A DNA stretch of 64,000 bases from CAZJVD01 sp964549505. Lineage in GTDB: Bacteria > Bdellovibrionota > UBA1018 > CAZJVD01. A program made the position numbers and the translations under genes. The stretch is from NCBI GenBank assembly GCA_964549505.1, contig CAZJVD010000001.1, positions 124,001 through 188,000 on the forward strand. The letters run 5' to 3'. Positions 41,288-50,354 of the stretch are shown piece after piece (within the stretch, counting starts at the first letter, position 1; each line of letters begins with the position of its first letter). The notes beneath the pieces are model-generated. The model made no database searches. It was not told where the DNA came from and saw nothing but the letters and a program-made list of their open reading frames with translations.

Positions 41288-42231
41288 GGGGCTGAACTCA
41301 CTTCGACATCACCGATTTTCGTAAACGTGTAACCCTTCGAAGTAAGATGATCGAACAAGAGGTGAAGGGTGTCCCAAATCGCCTGAGTCTCCCGCTCCGT
41401 CTGTGTGTAGGGGCTCATACCCGTCACGAGTTCGACGTTATGGAGCATGGCTGATAGATGAACGTCGTCATACTGACGTTCGAACCAGCGCGCGACATCG
41501 ACGATCTTACCGCCCTCTGAAAATCCAGGTGTGGGTCGCAACCACGCGCCATCCGAAGTGATCGAAACGGGAACTTCGATCACACTCTGACTCTGACCTG
41601 GCAGAGCCGCTTCGAGAAGATTGTTCTCCGCAGCGATGTACGGAACGAGGTGCTTTGCCTTACTGAAGTCGGCTTTGTCGTACCAGTTCCGAAACGGCGT
41701 CACGCTCGCATCGTGCGTGTACCCCAGTTGACCGAGACAGCTAAGCGTCCATGAACGCGCACCGAATCGTCCAGCACGGAAAGAACGCGCCGGATAGCCA
41801 AACGCCTGTTGAAAAATCCTACTCAGATTTTCGAGCTTTCCAAATTCGACCGACTCCGGGTACTCGCACTGCATGTCCACGGGGTCGCAACCTGAAAAGT
41901 CGGGACCTCGATAACGCGCCTTGGGCTCTAGATAGTCGCCATGCAAGTGCGTCGCGAGCTCAAATGTTTCATCCGATAGATCGCGAAGACAGCGCACACA
42001 GTTCTCGTCAAGCAGGACAACCGGGTTGAGAAAAAGTGTCGCTTGCACGGACCAGCGCTGACAAAACTTTTCAAGCTTCGGCAACGCTTCGAGTACGCCG
42101 CGAAACGAGATCGGATTGGTCGTCGCCCACTTCGGGCCCGCATCAGGCTCGACGTCAACCGTGAGACTGAAGCTTCGCGCTGTCTCTTTGTCGAACGCCG
42201 TTCTAAAAGGCCATTTGAAGTATTTGTTCAT
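41284..42231 (-). CDS. Polysaccharide-deacetylase-like protein
   Basis: A 315-aa protein with features of the NodB/polysaccharide deacetylase fold: SLTVDVEPDAG (metal Asp region), ATLFLNPVVLL, HLHGDYLEP for the His metal ligands, and FRAGRFGARSWTLSCLGQLGYTHDASVTP. No signal peptide, so it may act in the cytoplasm on a nucleotide or lipid-linked sugar. ATG at 42231 is used; the longer frame begins with an unconvincing TTG. It is the first gene of an operon with the glycosyltransferase and ParB-like gene and diverges from the methyltransferase. Confidence 0.7.
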   Translation of the reverse strand: MNKYFKWPFRTAFDKETARSFSLTVDVEPDAGPKWATTNPISFRGVLEALPKLEKFCQRWSVQATLFLNPVVLLDENCVRCLRDLSDETFELATHLHGDYLEPKARYRGPDFSGCDPVDMQCEYPESVEFGKLENLSRIFQQAFGYPARSFRAGRFGARSWTLSCLGQLGYTHDASVTPFRNWYDKADFSKAKHLVPYIAAENNLLEAALPGQSQSVIEVPVSITSDGAWLRPTPGFSEGGKIVDVARWFERQYDDVHLSAMLHNVELVTGMSPYTQTERETQAIWDTLHLLFDHLTSKGYTFTKIGDVEVSSAP

Positions 42232-42320
42232 CACGATTGTCTTGAAACCTGAGCATTTTATACACGCGCTCTTTACTCTTTGCAAAATGATCGCTTCGCC
42301 AGTAACCTACGCGGAAAACC

Positions 42321-43004
42321 GTGGATATTCTGCGCGCGTTTCAATCGTTTGTACCAGCGACATGGCTTTCGTTCGAAAGAGAGCTAGCAACAGCCTCGCA
42401 ACACGTGGTTGCGGAACTCAGTCTGCAGCCATGGTTTAAAAAAACTCCCCGCACACGTGACTACCATCGATATGTCACGCACTGGATCAGCCGGCATATC
42501 CGGCATGACTCGGTCATTTTAGAAACGGGTTGCGGCATTGGACAGTCTTTCGTCGTCTTATCGCGCGCCGGATATTCGCGTTTCATCGGTGTCGAAAAGG
42601 ATGCGCCGACGCTCGAAGGCTGTCACCGACTCTGTCGTCAGTTCGGAATCTCTCCACAGCTCCACGAAGGTGACGGCACGCGTGTTGAGGAAATAGTTTC
42701 TCCGAGCTCTGCCGATGTCTACCTGCCACTCAACTGGAGTTATTTTGCTCCCGAGATTACGCCGATCATCAATGCCGCTCCGAAGATCCTAAAGCCGGGC
42801 GGAACTCTGATCTTGGACATCGTTCGTGACGATTTCAAAACGGCGGACGTGAAGGAACGAGCGACCTATGATCGCTATCCCTACAAGCGCGATGTCGATC
42901 ACGTCATCGCAGAGATCCGTTCCAACGGCATGAAGCTGATCGAAAGCGAAAAGCGGTTTGGTGCGCGCTCTGTCTTGATTGCGAGGCTGGATAAGACGGT
43001 ATGA
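42321..43004 (+). CDS. SAM-dependent methyltransferase
   Basis: A 227-aa class I methyltransferase: motif I ILETGCGIGQSFVVL, motif post I FIGVEKD, motif IV ADVYLPLNWS, motif V/VI KILKPGGTLILDIVR. The substrate is unknown; in this cluster, O-methylation of a glycan or its lipid carrier is plausible. Start codon GTG/ATG region is weakly supported. It overlaps the following CgeB-like gene by 4 bp. Confidence 0.8.
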   Translation: MDILRAFQSFVPATWLSFERELATASQHVVAELSLQPWFKKTPRTRDYHRYVTHWISRHIRHDSVILETGCGIGQSFVVLSRAGYSRFIGVEKDAPTLEGCHRLCRQFGISPQLHEGDGTRVEEIVSPSSADVYLPLNWSYFAPEITPIINAAPKILKPGGTLILDIVRDDFKTADVKERATYDRYPYKRDVDHVIAEIRSNGMKLIESEKRFGARSVLIARLDKTV

Positions 43005-44065
43005 TTCGCATCCTCAACATCGGACCCAACGAGTACCGACACTGGCTCACCTATGAAGGCGAGTATCTGACCGAAGCTTTTATGCGCGAACCCGATGTCG
43101 AGGTGCAAGCTTGGGGTCGATTTCGTGAGCGGTATGAACCCGGCTTGCGTCTTCCCGAAGTCGTCGAGCGTCTTTTTTCGGGCAAGTGGCCGGATGTGAT
43201 TCTCTTCGATACGTCCCTGATTCGTAGCGACGTCGTCGAAGACCGGAGTTTCACAGCCGATCTCAAGGAAGCCGCCAGCAAAAGTTTCTTGGTTTACCGA
43301 ACTTCGGATCCATGGCGCTTTCGTCCGTATTTTTCGGAATGGATCGAAAAATTCAACGCTCCCGTGTGGCTCGTCCACTCCGAACGCTACACGGATCTGA
43401 TGAATGCCGAGCTTCGTGGAACAGGTTCGCAGGCCTATATGTTTCCGTACTTTCTCGGTCGACGTTATAGCGACTTAGGGCTCGAGCGCGTCTTCGATCT
43501 CGGAATGATCGGACGTTGCGAAATCACGATCGATGGCATACCGCAAACTCTGAAGCCAAAGTTTATTCAGAAACACGCCGGAAAACGAAAGCTCAAAGTT
43601 TTCAGCGAGCCACCACTCTCTGTCGTGCGCCGAAAGCTTTCGCGAGAAAAGTATCTCGATCGCTACAGTAAACTCATACTCAATCTCAACCAGTGTTTTT
43701 CCTCATGGAACTCGCCCGTGCGCCCAAAAGGCGAAACGTTTCCGCATACGCCCTGTCGCTATATCGAAGCACCCGCATGCGGTGCGATTACGGTGACTCC
43801 TCAGCAATACGACGAACTCAACCGTTACTATTTTCCGCGGGATGCTTACGTTTTCTGCGAAGGCAGTATGGAAAAAGCGGTTCAAGAAATCGCTCGTCTT
43901 CGCGAGGATGACGAAGCCGCCCATCGCCTGCGCACGAAAGCCTATAAGACCGCGATGAGTAATCATCAGGCCGAAAATCGTGCAAAGTTCATTTTAGGGC
44001 TTCTGAACGGCCGCGGGCGTGAAACGATGAACTGCCGAGACTTCTACGGCGTTCCTCTGGCTTGA
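43001..44065 (+). CDS. CgeB-like glycosyltransferase
   Basis: A 354-aa protein with the CgeB/GT-B pattern: N-terminal Rossmann part (RILNIGPNEY, PDVILFDTSLI), central FDLGMIGRCE, and a C-terminal GT group 1 region CRYIEAPACGAITVTPQQYDELNRYYFPRDAYVF. Likely adds a sugar to a surface glycan. It is coupled to the preceding methyltransferase and ends 22 bp inside the convergent epimerase gene. Confidence 0.75.
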   Translation: MIRILNIGPNEYRHWLTYEGEYLTEAFMREPDVEVQAWGRFRERYEPGLRLPEVVERLFSGKWPDVILFDTSLIRSDVVEDRSFTADLKEAASKSFLVYRTSDPWRFRPYFSEWIEKFNAPVWLVHSERYTDLMNAELRGTGSQAYMFPYFLGRRYSDLGLERVFDLGMIGRCEITIDGIPQTLKPKFIQKHAGKRKLKVFSEPPLSVVRRKLSREKYLDRYSKLILNLNQCFSSWNSPVRPKGETFPHTPCRYIEAPACGAITVTPQQYDELNRYYFPRDAYVFCEGSMEKAVQEIARLREDDEAAHRLRTKAYKTAMSNHQAENRAKFILGLLNGRGRETMNCRDFYGVPLA

Positions 44066-45045
44066 ATGAAACGCACGATTTCTCGAACTCCGTCTTCAAT
44101 CGTTTTCTTGGGCTGAAACCCAAGCGATCGGAGCTTCGAACTGTCGCATTCAAATTTTGCAACCGGCGACACCGTCGAGTCCTCGTAGATCTTACCCTGT
44201 ACTGTGATCGGAACACGCATCTCGAAGTCGCGCTCCAGGGTTTTCTGTACGATCAGAGCGAGCTCCAAAATCGTATACGTCCTACCGGAAGCCACGTTGT
44301 AGACATCACCACCATCAGAACCTCTTGGATCGCGCAACAAGAGCCCCACGCTCGCAGCGATATCGTCGACATGGATAAAGTCCCGCTGTGCTGTACCGTC
44401 GGAGAGAATCTCGATACGTTTCTTTGAAAGCGCAGTCTTACAAAAATCATTGAGCACGAGCCACCAACAGTCGGCATCGCGAAAAGCCGGAGCACCAAAC
44501 CCGTTCGAAAGACGAATCGAGTGCCCGACCATCCCCGTACTGCGTGAAAAACTACGCACGAGCTCTTCAGAGAAGAGATGCGTGAGTGCGTACGCGTTCA
44601 AAGGGGCAGTCTTCGTACTCTCGTCGATCTTCACCGCTCCTGTGCGACCGTACACATGAAACGTCGAAAAATAGACAAACCGGAGCTTTGGATTCTGGGA
44701 CGTCAATCGTCGGAGAAGTTCCCATGTCACTCCGACATTGGTGGAAAGCGTGTTTCCGGGATCTTCCTCGCTCTTTTGGTGATTGAGCGAAACCGTGTGA
44801 ACGACAGCGTCGAGTCCATGCGGACCTCCTGGTCCTTTCGATAAACTGTCGAGCACCGATCGTTCGCGAAGATCACCCACGACAACGGACTGCATGCGAC
44901 TCGTGAACTCTTTGAAAACTCTCTCGTCACCCGCGGGCGGTGTCAGCGTCCTCATGCTACCGATCACCTCATGGCCGCCACGCATGAGGAAGTCCGCAAT
45001 ATGCGCGCCTAAGTATCCCCGCGCTCCTGTGACCAGAACGCGCAT
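44044..45045 (-). CDS. NAD-dependent epimerase/dehydratase
   Basis: A 333-aa extended SDR acting on nucleotide sugars. The N-terminus has VLVTGARGYLGAHIADFL (GxxGxxG), then FVYFSTFHVYG. The active-site motif reads YALTHLF, so the usual YxxxK Lys is His. HVDDIAASVGLLL and VYNVASGRTYTI follow. ATG at 45045 is preferred because AAAGGG precedes it and the Rossmann motif starts directly; the long frame invades the RfbF gene. Predicted to act on the CDP-sugar produced by RfbF/RfbG (epimerisation or reduction). Confidence 0.88.
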   Translation of the reverse strand: MRVLVTGARGYLGAHIADFLMRGGHEVIGSMRTLTPPAGDERVFKEFTSRMQSVVVGDLRERSVLDSLSKGPGGPHGLDAVVHTVSLNHQKSEEDPGNTLSTNVGVTWELLRRLTSQNPKLRFVYFSTFHVYGRTGAVKIDESTKTAPLNAYALTHLFSEELVRSFSRSTGMVGHSIRLSNGFGAPAFRDADCWWLVLNDFCKTALSKKRIEILSDGTAQRDFIHVDDIAASVGLLLRDPRGSDGGDVYNVASGRTYTILELALIVQKTLERDFEMRVPITVQGKIYEDSTVSPVAKFECDSSKLRSLGFQPKKTIEDGVREIVRFIQARGTP

Positions 45046-45049
45046 GGGT

Positions 45050-45817
45050 CTAATCCCTTTCGGCCTTTCGAGGCGTGATCGTCCAAGGTCGCGCACCACC
45101 ATGACAGAGTTTTTCGAGATAATCGCGATCACGCGCGCTGTCCATACACTGCCAAAAACCATCGTGCCGAAAGGCAGAGAGTTGCTTTTGGTCAACAAGC
45201 TTGGGGAGTGTGCCAAACTCGAGATCGCAGTCTTCTGCATCCGTCAGGAAATCGAGAAACGCACGGTTCAAAACGAAAAAACCACCGTTGATACGTCCGC
45301 TACCAAGCTGTGGCTTTTCTGAAAACGAAGTAACGAGACTTTCACGGATCAGCACTTCTCCAAAGCGAGAGGGCGGTCGGACGGCCGTCAGCGTTGCCAA
45401 TGTCCCTTGCTGATGGTGAAACCGATCCAGTGCCGCTAGATCCACCGACGCAACACCATCGCCGTAGGTGAGATGAAAGCGATCGCTATCTAAGAAGCGT
45501 GCCACACGTTTGATCCGACCACCCTTGAGCGTGTCAAGACCAGTGTCCACGCACTGAACTTCCCAGTTTTTCTTGCCGTGTCTCTTTTCATCAAAATACG
45601 CCTTGATCACGTCGGCCTTGTAACCGAGCGCGAGTACAAATCGCGTAAAGCCAAAATCGGCGTAATGATTCATGATGTGCACTAAGATCGGCGCCCCGGC
45701 CACCTCAATCATTGGCTTCGGACGAATCTCCGTTTCTTCCTGAAAACGTATCCCACGTCCTCCGCAGAGAATCACAGCTGGGATCAAACTAAGGTCGGCA
45801 GTTTCTGTCGTCACCAC
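45050..45817 (-). CDS. rfbF: Glucose-1-phosphate cytidylyltransferase
   Basis: A 255-aa nucleotidyltransferase forming CDP-glucose from glucose 1-phosphate and CTP. The motif ILCGGRGIRFQEETEIRPKPMIEVAGAPI is typical of RfbF rather than of RmlA; LTYGDGVASVDL and NGGFFVLNRAFLDFL follow. GTG start. It lies 4 bp from the epimerase and follows the ABC transporter gene after 12 bp, making one operon. Its product would be used by the RfbG gene across the divergent gap. Confidence 0.94.
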   Translation of the reverse strand: MVTTETADLSLIPAVILCGGRGIRFQEETEIRPKPMIEVAGAPILVHIMNHYADFGFTRFVLALGYKADVIKAYFDEKRHGKKNWEVQCVDTGLDTLKGGRIKRVARFLDSDRFHLTYGDGVASVDLAALDRFHHQQGTLATLTAVRPPSRFGEVLIRESLVTSFSEKPQLGSGRINGGFFVLNRAFLDFLTDAEDCDLEFGTLPKLVDQKQLSAFRHDGFWQCMDSARDRDYLEKLCHGGARPWTITPRKAERD

Positions 45818-45829
45818 TGTTTCTATCCG

Positions 45830-47719
45830 TCACATCCGCAACATGGCTGAGAGCTTATCCATATCGCTGCCTGGGTTGGACTCTTGCAAAAAATAGAGTT
45901 CGCGATACACGCCCGCTTTTGCCATGAGATCTTTGTGACTGCCTTCTTCGAGAATCTTCCCACCGTGCATCAGAATGATATGGTCAAAGAGATGTGCCGA
46001 AGACAGTCGGTGCGTCGCTAGAACCACAATGCGATCGCGTTTCATCAGTTCTAAGCTCTTCAGAATTCGAGATTCTGTCAGCAGATCGATTGCGCTCGTG
46101 GCTTCATCCAACAAGAGAATGTCTTTGTTTTGCAGTAAAACCCGCGCCAGTGCCACGCGCTGCCGCTGACCACCTGAAATCAGTGACCCTCGTTGGCCCA
46201 GTTTCTCGTCAAGACCTCGCGGAAGATCGCGCACCAGCTCTTCGGCGCACGCGAGCTTCACCGCTTCCATCAGTTCGCGCTCTCCAGCGTTCTCGACAAA
46301 GAATTTCAAGTTCTCACGAAGTGTGTTGTTGAAAATGATCGGCTCTTGCGAAGCATAACCAACACGACGACCGTAATACTCGTCCGGCTGCTCAGACTCG
46401 AGGGATTCCGACACGAGCTGCATCTGACCAGCTGTAGGGCGACGAAATCCAGCCAAGATATCCATGAGCGTGGACTTGCCCGAACCGGTCACACCCATGA
46501 CCGCGGTGATCTGTCCCTTTCTGAAAGTCGCACTCACGGAGTGCAACACGGGGTTACGTTTCAGGTAAGCGTACGAAACATTCTGTACCTGGATCATGTT
46601 AGGACAAGGAAGACGCTCCGTCGGCGCTGAAGACTCTACTTCGAGCAGCGTTTCTGCCGTATTCAAATCGCGACCCGATAAGAACGAACGAAGATCTTCA
46701 ATCGGACCATGCATCTCGGCCCACTGCATACGCATCGTACCAAGTGTCACCAAAACGGGCGCGATACGAACGAGAAGAAGTGAAAACGCGACAATCTTCT
46801 CGGTGTTGAGCTGGTAGGAGATGCCAAGCGACACAACGGCGACCACGGATGCAAACGCGATGATCTCAGCAACCCCTGTCGACACCTGTTGCAAGACCTT
46901 CGAGGTGAGGTGCCGTTGATTGTAGTTGTCATGGAGTAAGTCTTGGCGGTCTCTTTCTCGACTTTCGAGTTTTGCTAATTTGATCAAGCGCATGCCGTAG
47001 AGAAACTGTTCGAGGTGTGCCAACGCTTGGTTATTGATCGCATTCGCAATTGCGCTATTGGCGCGAACGCGATTTGAAAAATAGCGTTGCGATGGAAAAA
47101 GAACGAGCCAAATACCCCCGATCACCAGAAAGCCCATCGGGTACACTTTGATGATCAAAAAGAGCATACACGCCAACGTCATAAACGAAAGCAGCACGCG
47201 ATAGAACACACCGAGCGCGGTACCGACGTGCCGAGAATGCTGCCAAAGTCCGTGAAAGCGCCCCTCTTGATACTGAACGAGCTCATCCAGGTTCATCGAG
47301 AAAACTTGCTCCGTCACTCGGTTCCGAATGCGAGCGACCAAACCGACTTCCATGCGCGTGGCCCAGAGCTGCGAATAAATTCCGACCGTGGTGTGACAGA
47401 CCCACACGAGAAGCGTCGTCATCAGAAGCTGCGCCCCATCCGACGCGCCAAACTGCAATAGTGGAAGCGTGAATCCAAATCCAAATAACGAAAGATTGCC
47501 AACGGCCTGAGACTTATCGCTATGAATGAGTTGTTGGATCAGGGCGAGCAGATACGCCATGCGCGCCCCTTCGAGCGCCGTCTGCGTGAGTGTCATCAGC
47601 GCAAACGATCCGATCTGTCGGATCCCGGTAAACCGATAAATAATGGGTGCGACGAATCCAAAACTACTGATGGATTGATCGAATTTCTTGTTAACGAACT
47701 TTCTTAAACTCTCTAGCAT
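45830..47719 (-). CDS. ABC exporter, fused permease-ATPase
   Basis: A 629-aa MsbA-like half-transporter: six membrane helices within residues about 35-320 and an ATPase domain with Walker A GVTGSGKST (about 423), Q loop YASQEP, signature LISGGQRQRVALARVL and Walker B DILLLDEATSAID, with H loop ATHR. As dimer it could export a lipid-linked sugar or lipid. It heads an operon with rfbF and the epimerase, pointing to export of the CDP-sugar-derived glycolipid. Confidence 0.9.
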   Translation of the reverse strand: MLESLRKFVNKKFDQSISSFGFVAPIIYRFTGIRQIGSFALMTLTQTALEGARMAYLLALIQQLIHSDKSQAVGNLSLFGFGFTLPLLQFGASDGAQLLMTTLLVWVCHTTVGIYSQLWATRMEVGLVARIRNRVTEQVFSMNLDELVQYQEGRFHGLWQHSRHVGTALGVFYRVLLSFMTLACMLFLIIKVYPMGFLVIGGIWLVLFPSQRYFSNRVRANSAIANAINNQALAHLEQFLYGMRLIKLAKLESRERDRQDLLHDNYNQRHLTSKVLQQVSTGVAEIIAFASVVAVVSLGISYQLNTEKIVAFSLLLVRIAPVLVTLGTMRMQWAEMHGPIEDLRSFLSGRDLNTAETLLEVESSAPTERLPCPNMIQVQNVSYAYLKRNPVLHSVSATFRKGQITAVMGVTGSGKSTLMDILAGFRRPTAGQMQLVSESLESEQPDEYYGRRVGYASQEPIIFNNTLRENLKFFVENAGERELMEAVKLACAEELVRDLPRGLDEKLGQRGSLISGGQRQRVALARVLLQNKDILLLDEATSAIDLLTESRILKSLELMKRDRIVVLATHRLSSAHLFDHIILMHGGKILEEGSHKDLMAKAGVYRELYFLQESNPGSDMDKLSAMLRM

Positions 47720-47829
47720 GAATTCGCTGCCCTACAGTACAGTACCCCCGACCGCAAACAATAGGCTCGTCGCGTCAATAAAGAGGCTTTCCCTTAGCCA
47801 AACTCTGAGTTAACAGCCGAGAGGTGACC

Positions 47830-48927
47830 ATGAGGTTTGTCAGCACGTATCATAAGAAGCGAGTTTTGGTAACGGGACACACAGGTTTCAAGGGCTCGTG
47901 GCTGTCCAACTGGCTGGTGTCCTTTGGTGCCGAAGTCCATGGAATTGCCGACGGTATACCGACCACGCCTTCGCTCTTCGAAGCCACAAAACTCGCCGAT
48001 CGCATCCAACACCACGTCCTCGATGTTCGGGATCGCAAGGCACTGGTGGATCGGGTCAGCAAGATTCGACCGGATTTTGTTTTTCACTTGGCCGCCCAAT
48101 CGCTCGTGAGACGTTCCTATGCAGATGCGGCCACGACGTTTGAAACGAACGCCATGGGCACGCTCAACATGCTTGAGGCGCTTCGCGAACTGAAGAGTCC
48201 GTGCACAGCTGTTCTCATCACGAGTGACAAGGTTTACGACAATCAAGAGTGGGTGTGGGGTTATCGCGAAGACGACGCGCTCGGCGGCCGCGATCCTTAC
48301 AGCGCTTCGAAAGGCGCCGCGGAACTCATCATCAAAGGTTACTTACACTCCTTTTTCGGTTCGGGAAGCCCGGTTCGCTTAGCGGTCGGTCGCGCCGGCA
48401 ATGTGATCGGTGGCGGCGACTGGGCCGCGGACCGAATTGTCCCCGACGCGATTCGCGCCTGGGTTGAAAAACGCGCGGTCGAAGTCCGGCAACCTGAATC
48501 CACGCGTCCTTGGCAGCACGTGCTCGAACCGCTCAGTGGATACTTAGCACTTGGCGAGAAGCTCGCGGGCGATCCGCGCTTGCATGGTCAGGCTTTCAAC
48601 TTCGGACCGTCACCGGAGTCGGATTGGTCGGTCGGGATGATTCTCGATGAAATGAAAAAACACTGGCCGTCGGCTGCGTGGCGACACACACCCCCTGAGA
48701 CAAAAGTTCATGAAGCCAATCTTCTAAAACTGAACTGCGACAAAGCTCTGAACGCACTCCAATGGCGCCCGGCTCTTCGTATCGAAGAAGCTCTGCGCTG
48801 GACCGTCGAATGGTACGCGGCGTTTTACACGCGCAAAGAAGACGCTCTCAAGCTGTGCCAGCATCAGTTTGAAAGTTATCGAGATCTCGCCGGACAGCGC
48901 GCGATCGCATGGGCGCTATCGCTGTGA
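47830..48927 (+). CDS. rfbG: CDP-glucose 4,6-dehydratase
   Basis: A 365-aa extended SDR. N-terminal VLVTGHTGFKGSWLSNWL is the RfbG-type motif (GHTGFKGSWL). Further motifs: FHLAAQSLVRRSYADAATTFETN, ITSDKVYDNQEW, YSASKGAAELI with intact YxxxK, and GRAGNVIGGGDWA. It converts CDP-glucose to CDP-4-dehydro-6-deoxyglucose. ATG at 47830 has GAGAGG 5 nt upstream; the GTG two codons earlier is less likely. It overlaps the cupin-type gene by 19 bp and diverges from the exporter operon. Confidence 0.95.
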   Translation: MRFVSTYHKKRVLVTGHTGFKGSWLSNWLVSFGAEVHGIADGIPTTPSLFEATKLADRIQHHVLDVRDRKALVDRVSKIRPDFVFHLAAQSLVRRSYADAATTFETNAMGTLNMLEALRELKSPCTAVLITSDKVYDNQEWVWGYREDDALGGRDPYSASKGAAELIIKGYLHSFFGSGSPVRLAVGRAGNVIGGGDWAADRIVPDAIRAWVEKRAVEVRQPESTRPWQHVLEPLSGYLALGEKLAGDPRLHGQAFNFGPSPESDWSVGMILDEMKKHWPSAAWRHTPPETKVHEANLLKLNCDKALNALQWRPALRIEEALRWTVEWYAAFYTRKEDALKLCQHQFESYRDLAGQRAIAWALSL

Positions 48928-49391
48928 TCTTGGAACGTACCATCACAGAAGTCCCCGGCATCCTTCTCACGCCATTGAAGATCATTCCTGGTCCTCAAGG
49001 CGACGTCTTGCGAGCACTTCGAGCCGACGAAGCAGGATTCGACGGATTTGCAGAAGCTTATTTTTCGTCTGTTCACAGTGGCGCGGTGAAAGGTTGGAAG
49101 CGCCACTCGGAGATGTTGCTCAACCTCGTCGTTCCGATCGGAAGTATTCGTTTCTGTGCGTTTCGAGACTCGGTCTATGGGACCGTCACGCTTTCGCCAG
49201 AGAACTACTTTCGATTGACGGTCGCGCCGGGAACATGGCTGTCGTTTGGTGGTGTTGGTGGCAGCGTTGGTGGTGGCAGCGGCGCGGGCTCTGGAACCAA
49301 CATGCTTCTCAATTTAGCCAACAGGATGCACGCTTCGGACGAGACCGAAGCGCGCTCCCTTGATGATCCATCCATGCCGCGAGCTTGGTAG
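48909..49391 (+). CDS. RmlC-like cupin, nucleotide-sugar 3,5-epimerase type
   Basis: A 160-aa protein resembling dTDP-4-keto-6-deoxysugar 3,5-epimerases: GILLTPLKIIPGPQGDVLRALR, AYFSSVHSGAVKGWKRHSEM and RFCAFRD. The expected His-base position is within VHSGAVKGWKRH. A Gly/Ser-rich stretch (about 112-134) sits where the cupin barrel should continue and looks like an insertion. By position it should work on the CDP-4-keto sugar made by RfbG. The 19-bp overlap with rfbG suggests coupling. Confidence 0.75.
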   Translation: MGAIAVILERTITEVPGILLTPLKIIPGPQGDVLRALRADEAGFDGFAEAYFSSVHSGAVKGWKRHSEMLLNLVVPIGSIRFCAFRDSVYGTVTLSPENYFRLTVAPGTWLSFGGVGGSVGGGSGAGSGTNMLLNLANRMHASDETEARSLDDPSMPRAW

Positions 49392-49412
49392 CTCGGGCAC
49401 ACTAGCCTTTTA

Positions 49413-50177
49413 TTAAGGCGTCACTGAATTTGAATCGCTTGAGTACGGCGAAGCCTTGTTCGGCTGCGCACCACCATCCACTTCAACATCCACAACTTTG
49501 TACTTCACCGGGACGTTGGCGTGTGCGTGCGTGTCCGTAAACTGAAAATGCGTCACCGACGGAAGGTAGTTTGCGTTCAAAGGTACGTCGATCGTCCCAG
49601 CGCGTTTCCAAATGCCGCTGCGAAATGCCATGACAATCACTTGGTCAAGGCCGACTTCCGAGCCACCTATCGAAAAGCTGACCACAGGATCTCCCGACGA
49701 TCCAACACTCGCTGAAACACCTGTCGGTGCGTGGTACGGAACAGTGATCGCAGAGAGCTGGATTAGAACATTCGATCCGCTTCCTAAGGTGTATGAAAAG
49801 TTATGCCCCGGGAAAGAATTGCTCTCGATTACGCCGTAGATTTTCCCATTCGAGATCAATAACTCGCTTGCATTGTTGGAAGTCGTATAGGTTTTACGCT
49901 TCTCCCATCCTGGCCCGGTATGGCTGTAGTACGGCGCCCCGGAAAACGTTTGAACGATCGCACCGGTCTTCGGATCCTTTATTTTTCGATCGACTTTGAC
50001 CGACGTCAGTCCCCATGAGAGCGGGATACAGTTGACGATCGCCAGCAAATACTGACCGCCCTGATAGTACTCAATCGACGGTTGCGACTGACTGGTACTG
50101 CAGGCATGCGAAGACTTGGCTGCAAGAAGAGATAGTACAACTACGAAGCCAGCGGCTCCTGAACGTAACAGACCCAT
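49413..50177 (-). CDS. Hypothetical exported protein
   Basis: A 254-aa protein that I do not recognise. Signal peptide 1-26 (VVVLSLLAAKSSHA) followed by a Cys. Beta-rich sequence (IEYYQGGQYLLAIVN; VSFSIGGSEVGLDQVIVMAFRSG) suggests an Ig-like or fibronectin-like fold; the C-terminus is Ser/Asp/Asn-rich. ATG at 50177 is preferred because GGGGGA lies about 8 nt upstream and the signal peptide starts there. It stands alone, convergent with the sugar epimerase. Confidence 0.68.
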   Translation of the reverse strand: MGLLRSGAAGFVVVLSLLAAKSSHACSTSQSQPSIEYYQGGQYLLAIVNCIPLSWGLTSVKVDRKIKDPKTGAIVQTFSGAPYYSHTGPGWEKRKTYTTSNNASELLISNGKIYGVIESNSFPGHNFSYTLGSGSNVLIQLSAITVPYHAPTGVSASVGSSGDPVVSFSIGGSEVGLDQVIVMAFRSGIWKRAGTIDVPLNANYLPSVTHFQFTDTHAHANVPVKYKVVDVEVDGGAQPNKASPYSSDSNSVTP

Positions 50178-50354
50178 AAGAAAATCCCCCGATCCATGAG
50201 AGTATTTCAATCATCGTACCAATGCGGCCGATGGGGAAATCGAGGACACCGCGGAAAATGGTCTGCGATTCCGCCGGGGTTTTCGGGACACAGGGGTGCC
50301 GCAGAACGGCCCCTGAAGAGCCCGTTTCTGTCGGTGTCGAAAAGATGAGCAAGT
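50178..50354. other. Intergenic stretch without recognised gene
   Basis: About 175 bp between the exported-protein gene and the TrmN6-like gene. No convincing ORF, tRNA or clean terminator was seen; it probably holds the promoter of the leftward gene at 50177. Confidence 0.4.
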
